The notes under the pieces: model-generated
Database searches by the model: none
What the model was told of the DNA's origin: nothing
The model's input: only the letters and a program-made list of their open reading frames with translations
Position numbers and translations under genes: made by a program
Shown: positions 16,704 to 24,109 of the stretch, piece after piece
Numbering within the stretch: the stretch's first letter is position 1
Layout: each line of letters opens with the position of its first letter
Assembly (NCBI GenBank): GCA_964623895.1
Contig: CAZUWA010000015.1
Coordinates: forward strand, 1 to 35,123
DNA length: 35,123 bases
From: UBA11512 sp964623895
Lineage (GTDB): Bacteria; Bacillota; Clostridia; Oscillospirales; CAG-272
Reading direction: 5' to 3'

Positions 16704-18056
16704 TCAGAACAACCCCTGTGCCATCATAGCGGTAGCGACTTTCTTGAAGCCTACGATATTCGCGCCCGCCACGAGGTCATAGCCGTAGCCGAATTCTTCT
16801 GCCGCTTCTGCGGAAGAGTCGTGGATATTCTTCATCATCTTATGAAGCTGTGCATCCACTTCTTCCTCTGTCCAAACGAGTCTTTCGGAGTTTTGCGCCA
16901 TTTCAAGCGCGGAAACGCCGACACCGCCTGCATTGACTGCCTTGGCTGGACCGACGATGATGCCATCAGCCTCTCGTAAGAAGTTCAGTGCCTCGTTTAC
17001 GGTGGACATATTGGAAACTTCCATATAGTACTTTGTGCCGTTTGCAAGGATCTTTTCGGCATCTGCCATCACAACTTCATTCTGAGTTGCAGCAGGCATA
17101 ACGATGTCCGCCTTTACGCCCCACGGTTTCTCGCCCGGGAAGAAAGGAACGTTGAATTTCTCTGCATAATCTTTGATACTGCCGTTTTTGTCGGCACGCA
17201 TCTTAAGAAGGAAGTCGATCTTTTCGTTGGAAGAAGTTACCCCTTCTTCATCGTAAATATAGCCGTGCCTGCCCGACAAGGTCAGAACCTTTGCGCCCAG
17301 TTCTTTGGCCTTTTTGCAAATGCCCCAAGAGACATTTCCGTAGCCGGAAATGGCGATGGTCTTGCCCTTGATGCTCTCGCCTTCATGCCTTAAAACTTCA
17401 TTTAAATAATAGATCGCACCGTAGCCTGTTGCCTCCGGACGGATCAGCGAGCCGCCGTAGGTGAGTCCCTTGCCGGTCAAGACACCGTTTTCAAAAGAGC
17501 CCTTTAAGCGTCTGTACTGTCCGTAAAGGTAACCGATCTCTCTGCCGCCTACTCCCATATCTCCTGCCGGCACATCGGTGTCCGGACCGATATATCTGTA
17601 AAGAGCGGTCATGTAACTCTGACAGAAGCGCATGATCTCTGCGTCCGACTTGCCTGCGGGATCGAAATCCGAGCCGCCCTTGCCGCCGCCGATTGGAAGA
17701 CCTGTGAGCGCATTTTTGAAGGTCTGTTCAAAACCAAGGAACTTGATGATGCCTTGATTTACATTTTTTTGGAAGCGCAGACCGCCTTTGTAAGGACCGA
17801 TCGCGCCATTGAACTGACAGCGGTATCCGATATTAGTGTGTGCTACACCATTGTCGTCTGTCCAAACCACACGGAAGGTAAAGATCCGTTCAGGTTCGAC
17901 CATTCTTCCGAGCAGATCTGCTTTTTCGTATTCGGGATGCGCATCTATCACAGGAGAAAGAGAGGAAAGAACCTCTTCCACCGTCTGAATAAATTCCGGC
18001 TCGTTAGCATGCTTTTCTTTGACGCCTTCGATTACTTTTGCAACATATGCATTCAT
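16704..18056 (-). CDS. gdhA: Glutamate dehydrogenase, NADP-type
   Basis: A 450-residue hexameric-type glutamate dehydrogenase interconverting 2-oxoglutarate plus ammonia and glutamate in the cytoplasm. The substrate-binding motif GPYKGGLRF (87-95) and the LPIGGGKGG motif with the Lys126 region are intact, followed by SDFDP, the form usual in NADP-dependent biosynthetic enzymes. The Rossmann domain starts near residue 230 (ISGYGNVSWG). A GGAGG site lies about 10 nt before the ATG. It is a single-gene unit with its own promoter and terminator. Cofactor choice is inferred from family resemblance. Confidence 0.97.
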   Translation of the reverse strand: MNAYVAKVIEGVKEKHANEPEFIQTVEEVLSSLSPVIDAHPEYEKADLLGRMVEPERIFTFRVVWTDDNGVAHTNIGYRCQFNGAIGPYKGGLRFQKNVNQGIIKFLGFEQTFKNALTGLPIGGGKGGSDFDPAGKSDAEIMRFCQSYMTALYRYIGPDTDVPAGDMGVGGREIGYLYGQYRRLKGSFENGVLTGKGLTYGGSLIRPEATGYGAIYYLNEVLRHEGESIKGKTIAISGYGNVSWGICKKAKELGAKVLTLSGRHGYIYDEEGVTSSNEKIDFLLKMRADKNGSIKDYAEKFNVPFFPGEKPWGVKADIVMPAATQNEVVMADAEKILANGTKYYMEVSNMSTVNEALNFLREADGIIVGPAKAVNAGGVGVSALEMAQNSERLVWTEEEVDAQLHKMMKNIHDSSAEAAEEFGYGYDLVAGANIVGFKKVATAMMAQGLF

Positions 18057-18115
18057 CTTTAAAAAACCTCCGCTAATAATTAAAAGTATCTATATACCAC
18101 AATATATGATGGTAC

Positions 18116-18144
18116 ATTTTAACACGCAATGTATCAAATTACAA
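18116..18144 (-). promoter_or_regulatory. Probable promoter of gdhA
   Basis: On the minus strand, -35 TTGTAA (18139-18144), 17 bp, -10 TAAAAT (18116-18121) preceded by TGT. The start point near 18109 leaves a leader of about 50 nt. Other TATA-like strings occur downstream, so the assignment is moderate. Confidence 0.65.
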
Positions 18145-18344
18145 GTGCTTTTTGAAAAAAATATTCTTGCGCGTGCAAAAAATAGTCTGCGAAAAAAACA
18201 AAACATTTTGTTTTTTAAGAACATTTTAGCTATATTTACCGTTCATTGGTATAACGTTTCAAAACAATTCGTTTTAGTTGATGTGCGAAAAGTGACCATC
18301 TGTGACCGATAATTGAAGAAATTCTTAAAAAACAGCAATACACC
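18145..18344. other. AT-rich divergent intergenic region
   Basis: No gene is seen between the gdhA and ltaS-like promoters. The stretch is AT-rich and holds an 11-bp perfect inverted repeat (AAAAAACAAAA with its complement, 2-nt loop, 18193-18216). This could be an operator, a weak bidirectional terminator, or chance in AT-rich DNA. Confidence 0.4.
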
Positions 18345-18373
18345 TTGATATATTTTGGAAAATGTGCTATAAT
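18345..18373 (+). promoter_or_regulatory. Promoter of the LtaS-like gene
   Basis: -35 TTGATA (18345-18350), exactly 17 bp, and a perfect -10 TATAAT (18368-18373) preceded by TGTGC. Transcription would begin near 18380, leaving about 200 nt of untranslated leader. Confidence 0.9.
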
Positions 18374-18379
18374 GCCCTT

Positions 18380-18580
18380 GGGTCAGAGAAATGACCGCAC
18401 AGAGGCTATGTTGTTTTTAAAGGTATGCTTTTGCGGTATTGATTTTGCTATCGGCAGTGCCGTATACCGTCATGTATCGGCCGGTTTGATAAACGAGAAG
18501 TTCGATGCGGAACATAAAATATCCCTAACATTTTGCGGCTTTGCCGTACAACTGCGCTTTCGGCGCTTCTTAAAAGGATC
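18380..18580 (+). promoter_or_regulatory. Long 5' leader of the LtaS-like gene
   Basis: About 200 nt lie between the predicted start point and the ATG at 18581. Visible hairpins are GGTCA/TGACC near its 5' end, an 8-bp stem with one bulged T at 18459-18481, and GCGC/GCGC at 18554-18566 just before the AAAAGGA site. I do not recognise a riboswitch class. A 79-codon open frame here (from 18345) overlaps the promoter and is not convincing. Confidence 0.35.
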
Positions 18581-20554
18581 ATGAAAACGATTTTTAGAAA
18601 AATTAAAAATATTCCCCCGTCCCGGGCGGTGATCGTACTGCTCTTTTTCGGAATGTATTTCAAGAATCTGCTGTTGCAGTTCTATATTGCGGGGGGGAAT
18701 CACTTTGTGCCCGATCTGATCGACGGTATACCGAGCGTATTAAAAGGATTGTTTCTGAGTCTGGTTACGGTGGTGCTGTTTACTTCTGTTCTGTTGCTGT
18801 TCAAAAAGCAGAAAGGGAAGGTGATCTACCTTACGGTTGTCAGTCTGCTGTTTACCACCTGTTCCCTGATTGATTGCTGTTATTACCGCACTTCTCCCGA
18901 AATGCCCTCGCTCGTTTTGCTTGCTCTTTCCGGCGATTCTATGGAAGCAGGACATCTCAATTTGCGCTCGGTTTTTGATACTTTTTCTGTATATGACATC
19001 CTTTTCTTTCTCGACTATATGTTGATCGGGCTGTTCTTTCTTGTGCGGCGCTTTTACCGCAAAAATGGGGAAGAACCTGCCGAAGATCTGTCAAGAAAAG
19101 TGAACGGAAAGACGCGGTTGAAGTACTTTGCAACGGTGGCGCTTCCTTGTGTGGGTATTTTGCTTGTGTTGCCGATCTGTAATTTGTTTGGATTGTTTCA
19201 AAGCAGTTACCGCGCGATCTATGCGCCCGCTTTCCCGAAGGATACGGCGTTGTATTTTACGCCGATCGGCTATCACGTTGTCGATGCTGTTTCGGTATTC
19301 AAAGATATGATCTTGGAAGACGAGTCGGAATATCCTCCTTATGACGGAACGAATGGGGACTTTTCGCAAATCGAGAAATTCTATGAATACAATGAAGAAA
19401 TTCTGCCGAACAATGCGTTTTTTGCTCAGTATCAGGGAAAAAACTTGCTGTTTATTCAGGTGGAATCTCTTGAAAACTTTGTGATCGGTCAGAAGATCGA
19501 CGGTGTAGAGATCACGCCGAATCTTAACAAACTGGTTGCGGAGGATGCATCAAGCATTTATTTTCCCAACATTTATGAACAGGTCAAATCGGGCAACAGT
19601 TCGGATTGCGATCTCATTATCAATACTTCTATTCTGCCTACATCTCGGCTCTTTTTCCGCACTTACGGTGACAAATATCTGCCGTCTATGCCGGAATTGT
19701 TGCGCAAACATGGTTATCAGACCTTCTATTTCAATGGATCCGGTAGTGGGAGCGTTTGGTCGTATGACGAAGTTTACAAGAATACTTTTGGCTATGATGT
19801 CGATCCGGATAGTCCGGACTGTAATTTCATGATGCTCGATCCGGAAAGTGAGGAGGATATCATCTATCGCTATCTTTCGGACGAAAAGACTTTTCAAAGC
19901 GTAACGGATACGTTGACGAAGAAGTTGAACGATGGGGAGCGTTATTTCGCGCATGTCGTTCTTTGTTCTAGCCATATGCCGTTCTTATATGCGCCGGAGG
20001 AGGATAGGCTCTTTTCCGCAATGTATCCGGAAAAAAAGAACAGCAAAGTGCTCGGGTACCTTGACAGCATACATTATGCAGACCGTCAGATCGGAATCTT
20101 TCTTGAAAATGCAGAGGCGGCAGGGTTGCTTGAAAACGCCATCGTGGTGCTGTACGGTGACCATACGGGACTGCACAAATATTATCCGCAGGAAGCGGAT
20201 GCTATTGCCGACCGCTATGACGAATTGGCATTTCTCAATGAAGACAAGTACAGTACGCTGCCGCTGATCGTTTACGATCCTTCCGGCACTACCGCTCACG
20301 TTTGCTGTGAGACGATTGGGGGGCAGATTGACATTTTGCCGACAGTGATGTATCTCGTCGGAATGGAACGCGAAGAATATTCCTTCGCCATGGGTAAAAA
20401 TATTCTGAATACCGATCGGAATTATACTGTTCTGTCGAATGGTACGATCGTTGGAGACTTTGACGAGGAGAGTGAGGAGTATGAGATCTTCTACCGCATG
20501 TACAATACAGCAGATCTGATCGTCAAGGAAAATTATTTTAAAAAAGATGAATAA
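18581..20554 (+). CDS. LtaS-like phosphoglycerol transferase
   Basis: A 657-residue polytopic enzyme: five N-terminal membrane spans (to about residue 190) and a large extracellular sulfatase-fold domain. Metal and catalytic residues align with LtaS: E295 (VESLEN), the nucleophile region GNSSD (338-342) and YGDH (525-528). LtaS polymerises glycerol phosphate from phosphatidylglycerol to make lipoteichoic acid; a related phosphoglycerol or phosphoethanolamine transferase is possible. The nucleophile position, Thr in Staphylococcus LtaS, appears to be Ser340 here. I start at the ATG at 18581 with AAAAGGA close upstream; an in-frame TTG at 18533 has no site. Single gene with its own promoter and terminator. 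Confidence 0.88.
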   Translation: MKTIFRKIKNIPPSRAVIVLLFFGMYFKNLLLQFYIAGGNHFVPDLIDGIPSVLKGLFLSLVTVVLFTSVLLLFKKQKGKVIYLTVVSLLFTTCSLIDCCYYRTSPEMPSLVLLALSGDSMEAGHLNLRSVFDTFSVYDILFFLDYMLIGLFFLVRRFYRKNGEEPAEDLSRKVNGKTRLKYFATVALPCVGILLVLPICNLFGLFQSSYRAIYAPAFPKDTALYFTPIGYHVVDAVSVFKDMILEDESEYPPYDGTNGDFSQIEKFYEYNEEILPNNAFFAQYQGKNLLFIQVESLENFVIGQKIDGVEITPNLNKLVAEDASSIYFPNIYEQVKSGNSSDCDLIINTSILPTSRLFFRTYGDKYLPSMPELLRKHGYQTFYFNGSGSGSVWSYDEVYKNTFGYDVDPDSPDCNFMMLDPESEEDIIYRYLSDEKTFQSVTDTLTKKLNDGERYFAHVVLCSSHMPFLYAPEEDRLFSAMYPEKKNSKVLGYLDSIHYADRQIGIFLENAEAAGLLENAIVVLYGDHTGLHKYYPQEADAIADRYDELAFLNEDKYSTLPLIVYDPSGTTAHVCCETIGGQIDILPTVMYLVGMEREEYSFAMGKNILNTDRNYTVLSNGTIVGDFDEESEEYEIFYRMYNTADLIVKENYFKKDE

Positions 20555-20555
20555 C

Positions 20556-20585
20556 AAAAAACGGACTGTTGCGGTCCGTTTTTTT
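20556..20585 (+). terminator. Bidirectional terminator, LtaS-like gene / copA
   Basis: An 11-bp stem (AAAAAACGGAC type arm with GTCCGTTTTTT) closes a 7-nt loop in the 39-nt gap between two convergent genes. A-run and T-run flanks let it act in both directions. Confidence 0.92.
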
Positions 20586-20593
20586 GTTGTAAC

Positions 20594-23047
20594 TTATTTA
20601 ACTTGATATCCTGCATCGGTAACAGCTTTCTTTAATACTTCGATACTGACCGTTTCGGGGTGGGTGACGGTGGCTGTTTTTTCTTCCAGAGAGACCTCTG
20701 CGGTTGTTTCGGGGAGGGATTCGAGTGCCTTTTTGACATGCGATACACAATGCATGCACATCATGCCTTCAATGACGAGAGTGGTTTTCACGGTATTTGT
20801 CTCCTTTATATTTATTTTTTCTTTGATGACAGGGCAACTGTCGGTGGGGCAGTTCTGCGGAATTGCTGTTTGGGGTGGCTCTTCCGTTTTCATGAATCTG
20901 CGCAAACGCAGGGCATTGGAAAGTACGCAGATTGATGAAAGGCTCATGGCGGCAGACGCGATCATTGGGTTTGCAATGCCGACAACTGCAAGTGTGACGC
21001 CAATGAGGTTGTAGAAAAAGGCGAAGAACAGGTTTTGCTTGATGATGCGCATCGTTTGTTTTGACAGTGCGATGGCGGTGAATACGCCGGTAGGATGATC
21101 GTTCATCAGTACGACGTCCGCTGTTTCAATGGCAATGTCCGTTCCACCGCCCATGGCAATGCCGATGTCTGCTGTGGCAAGCGCAGGAGCATCGTTGATG
21201 CCGTCGCCAACCATGGCGACTTTTTTGCCTTCTGCTTTTAGCGCGGAAACAGTTTTCTCTTTATCCTCCGGCAGGACCTCTGAGATAACACCGTCCATGC
21301 CGAGCTCTTTGCCGATATATTCTGCTGCATCCTTGCGGTCTCCGGAAAGCATCAAGCAGCGAACGCCTTTTTTTTGAAGATCGCGGATTGCTTTTTTACT
21401 GTCTTCTTTTGCCTTATCCGAAAGGGCAAGTGCACCGAGCAGTTTTCCGTTTTCAAAATAAAGTACGGCTGTCTGCCCTTTTATAGCATTTAAAATGCCT
21501 ACGGGAAGCGGTTCATTAGGAAATTCCTTTTCTGCCCGCGAAAGGGAGAGCGCACGGCAGACGTTTCCGTTTACTGTTCCCGAAATGCCTTTGCCCGGCT
21601 GTTCGAGGAAATCCACTGTCGCAGACAGGGACAGTTTCCGTTCCTTGGCGACCGACAGGATCGCTTCTGCAATCGGATGTACAGAGGATTGCTCCAGAGA
21701 TGCAACGGCGGCAAGGAGAGCGTCTTCATTACCGTCTATGGCGTAAACACCTGTCAGTATCGGCTTTCCTTCGGTGAGTGTTCCGGTTTTGTCAAAGACC
21801 ACGGTGTCGACCTTGCCGCATTCTTCCAACGCGGCAGCAGAGCGGAAAAGTACTCCTTTTTCCGCGCCCTTTCCCGTGCCTGCCATGATGGCGGCGGGGG
21901 TTGCAAGACCCAGTGAGCAGGGACATGCAATGACGAGCACCGATACGCCGATGCGCAGTGCCGTTTCAAAATCTTTGCTGACGAACAGCCAAGCGGCGGC
22001 GGCAAGCAGGGCGATGGTAATGATCACAGGCACGAAGACCCCTGCGATCTTGTCTGCCAGACGTCCGACCGGTGCTTTACCCGCTGCCGCTTGCTCGACC
22101 AGTGTGATCATTTTGGACAAGGTAGTATCGCCTGCCACTTTTTCGGCGGTAAATTCGATGCGTCCTGTCAGATTGACTGTGCCGGTTCGTACGCGATCTC
22201 CCGGCTCAACGGCGCGCGGAAGGCTCTCACCGGTCATAGATGCTTCATTGACAAAGGAACTGCCCGATGTGACAATGCCGTCTGCGGGCACTGACATGCC
22301 GGGTTTGAGCAAAATCCGATCGCCGACTTTCAGGTCTGCTGCGAGGATCGGATATTCAGCGCTATCTTTTAAAAGGATGGCTTCCTCCGGTGCGAGCCTA
22401 AGCAATCCTTCGATGGCGGCGCTTGTTTTTTTCTTACTTTTTGCTTCCAAATACTTGCCGATAGTAATAAAGGTCAAGATCATCGCGGTGCTTTCGTAGT
22501 ACAGAGTGTGATGTCCGCCGGCGGCAAAGATACGAACGGTGTTATATAAGGAATAGCAAAAGGACGCGGTACAGCCGAGAGCAATGAGCGAATCCATATT
22601 CGGATGTCCTGAGAACAGTCGCTTATAGCCGACGGTGAAGTATTTGAAGTTGATGATTATCACGGGAACCGTCAAGACCAGTTGCAATGTGGCGGACAAC
22701 CGATCGGTAATGTCAGGATAGGGAAGTCCCATCATTTTGCCCATTGCGAGGTAGAAGATCGGGAGCAGAAGCAGGAATGACGCGATCAGCCGCCAACCTT
22801 TCACCCCACTCGTTTCCTTCTTTTTTAATGATGCCGGACTATATGCAAGAAGATTGTATCCGGCGTCCCTGACAGCCTTATAAAGTGGGGCATCATCGAC
22901 TGCGCCGTCTGTAAATGTGACGGTCAATGTTCCTGCCATTAAGTTCACTTCTGCGTTTAAAACGCAGTCAAGAGAATGCGCCGCACGCTCCACGGCGGAG
23001 GAGCAGGCGGCACAGGACATTCCCAAAACAGTATATTTTTTCTGCAT
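20594..23047 (-). CDS. copA: Copper-type P1B ATPase with a C-terminal HMA domain
   Basis: An 817-residue heavy-metal ATPase exporting monovalent copper (or silver). An N-terminal HMA domain has GMSCAAC (C12, C15). The core has the membrane CPC motif (C375-P-C377) and the phosphorylation motif DKTGT (D419), with TGES and GDGIND motifs present. After the last span and a Pro/Cys-containing linker a second HMA domain follows, with GMMCMHC (C764, C767), resembling a CopZ chaperone fused in frame. AAAGGAAAG is the ribosome binding site. The lipoprotein gene 48 nt upstream may be cotranscribed. No CsoR or CopY regulator is in the window. The metal is inferred from the CPC and HMA motifs. Confidence 0.95.
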   Translation of the reverse strand: MQKKYTVLGMSCAACSSAVERAAHSLDCVLNAEVNLMAGTLTVTFTDGAVDDAPLYKAVRDAGYNLLAYSPASLKKKETSGVKGWRLIASFLLLLPIFYLAMGKMMGLPYPDITDRLSATLQLVLTVPVIIINFKYFTVGYKRLFSGHPNMDSLIALGCTASFCYSLYNTVRIFAAGGHHTLYYESTAMILTFITIGKYLEAKSKKKTSAAIEGLLRLAPEEAILLKDSAEYPILAADLKVGDRILLKPGMSVPADGIVTSGSSFVNEASMTGESLPRAVEPGDRVRTGTVNLTGRIEFTAEKVAGDTTLSKMITLVEQAAAGKAPVGRLADKIAGVFVPVIITIALLAAAAWLFVSKDFETALRIGVSVLVIACPCSLGLATPAAIMAGTGKGAEKGVLFRSAAALEECGKVDTVVFDKTGTLTEGKPILTGVYAIDGNEDALLAAVASLEQSSVHPIAEAILSVAKERKLSLSATVDFLEQPGKGISGTVNGNVCRALSLSRAEKEFPNEPLPVGILNAIKGQTAVLYFENGKLLGALALSDKAKEDSKKAIRDLQKKGVRCLMLSGDRKDAAEYIGKELGMDGVISEVLPEDKEKTVSALKAEGKKVAMVGDGINDAPALATADIGIAMGGGTDIAIETADVVLMNDHPTGVFTAIALSKQTMRIIKQNLFFAFFYNLIGVTLAVVGIANPMIASAAMSLSSICVLSNALRLRRFMKTEEPPQTAIPQNCPTDSCPVIKEKINIKETNTVKTTLVIEGMMCMHCVSHVKKALESLPETTAEVSLEEKTATVTHPETVSIEVLKKAVTDAGYQVK

Positions 23048-23095
23048 ATTCTTTCCTTTCTTTTCTGTTTTTCTGTTTTGCGCGACGTCAAAAGA

Positions 23096-23794
23096 TCAAT
23101 CGAGATCGCTGATGGCGATTACCGTTTTTGCTTCGATTGTTCCGAGTTCTACCTTGCTATAGGTGCCGTTGAATTTCCATGTTGCGCCCAGTTCCAGTTT
23201 TTCGGGCAGCGTGTCGGGAGTATAAACAACTTCAACGGAAGTGAGCAGAGTGTGATGCTTGCCGCTGTCGGTGTCAAAAGTCATGGCAGGGGTGGTGTAG
23301 GGGAATTCGTACTGTCCGATGATGATGGTGTTTCCGCTTTCTCTTTTGCCGCAGTACAGGCTGTAAGAGTCAAGATAGATGTCCATTGAGACCTGATAGG
23401 TCCGATCCTCCAGTGTTTCGATCTTCCAATCCACCGAGAGGTTCAGTTTGGTGCCGGTTTTGGAAAGAAAGGTGCCGGAACTGTTTAAGACCTTGAAATT
23501 GTCGGGAGAGGGAGAGGTGATCGGCTCTGTTGGCGAAACGGACGGAGTGGGCGTTTCAGTCGGTGTTTCGGTCGAGGAAACGGTCGGCGACGGTTCTACA
23601 GTCGGAGAAACGGTTGGACGTAGCGTTTCGGTTGGCGTTTCGGTCGGTATTGGGTTGAATGAAACGACCGATTGCGTCGGAGCGGACGAAGTCGACTTCG
23701 GGTGGTCGGTGGTATCTTTCTGAGGTTTGTTGCAACTGACCAGGCAGAGTGCGGTTAAAGTGATCAATAAAGCCGATGCGATTGTTTTTTTCAT
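23096..23794 (-). CDS. Lipoprotein with Pro/Thr-rich linker
   Basis: A 232-residue predicted lipoprotein. The signal peptide ends in the lipobox LVSC with lipidated C21. A Thr/Pro/Ser/Glu-rich linker spans about residues 48-97. The remaining 135 residues look like a beta-rich domain (alternating strands, two short YEFPYTTP-like turns) that I do not recognise. It should be anchored to the outer face of the membrane. I chose the ATG at 23794 because GGAGGT lies 8 nt upstream and a signal peptide follows at once; the frame is open to 24127 but that part is not coding. It lies upstream of copA, which could share its transcript. Confidence 0.88.
   Translation of the reverse strand: MKKTIASALLITLTALCLVSCNKPQKDTTDHPKSTSSAPTQSVVSFNPIPTETPTETLRPTVSPTVEPSPTVSSTETPTETPTPSVSPTEPITSPSPDNFKVLNSSGTFLSKTGTKLNLSVDWKIETLEDRTYQVSMDIYLDSYSLYCGKRESGNTIIIGQYEFPYTTPAMTFDTDSGKHHTLLTSVEVVYTPDTLPEKLELGATWKFNGTYSKVELGTIEAKTVIAISDLD
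23504..23653 (-). repeat. Low-complexity coding repeat (Thr/Pro linker)
   Basis: Degenerate 12-18 nt repeats built on GTTTCGGTCGG on the plus strand encode PTETPTET and PTVSPTVEP-type units of the lipoprotein linker. Such tracts commonly vary in length by slippage or recombination. Confidence 0.75.
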
Positions 23795-23885
23795 ACTGCA
23801 TACCTCCGTAGAAGCGTTTGGATCTTCTTTTTTAGTAGTCATATTATGATTTGTTATATACCATATATTTTGTTGGCATACCTTT

Positions 23886-23914
23886 ATAGTACGTTTTTTT
23901 TTGGAAAAAGTCAA
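23886..23914 (-). promoter_or_regulatory. Promoter of the lipoprotein (and perhaps copA)
   Basis: On the minus strand, -35 TTGACT (23909-23914), 17 bp including an A-run, -10 TACTAT (23886-23891). The start point near 23879 gives a leader of about 85 nt. The -10 is a moderate match. Confidence 0.6.
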
Positions 23915-24047
23915 CGGGAAAATAAAAAAAATAAAAAATTTACATTTTATTATCAATTGAAAAATTCGCCGGGCAAAAATGTGCTTTCTACCGCAACCGC
24001 AAGAAGGATGCATCTGCTTTTTTCGGCATGAAAATCGGAAAAGTTGC

Positions 24048-24076
24048 TTGATTTTTTCGGTCGGGTGTGTTACAAT
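24048..24076 (+). promoter_or_regulatory. Promoter of pcrA
   Basis: -35 TTGATT (24048-24053), 17 bp, -10 TACAAT (24071-24076) preceded by TGTGT. It lies over an upstream extension of the open frame (from 24044), which supports the internal start at 24110. Confidence 0.8.
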
Positions 24077-24109
24077 GAAACAGATGAGAAAACAGTAAGG
24101 AGTATGGCG

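Noticed and set aside
18345..18584. 79-codon open frame before the LtaS-like gene
   Set aside because: It begins inside the promoter and has no ribosome binding site or recognisable sequence; the region is better read as a leader.
21774..22499. 241-codon open frame antisense to copA
   Set aside because: Low-complexity Ser/Ala/Pro composition produced by the complementary strand; no ribosome binding site.
23448..23723. Val/Gly-rich repeat protein on the plus strand
   Set aside because: It is the reverse reading of the Thr/Pro linker of the lipoprotein at 23096-23794.
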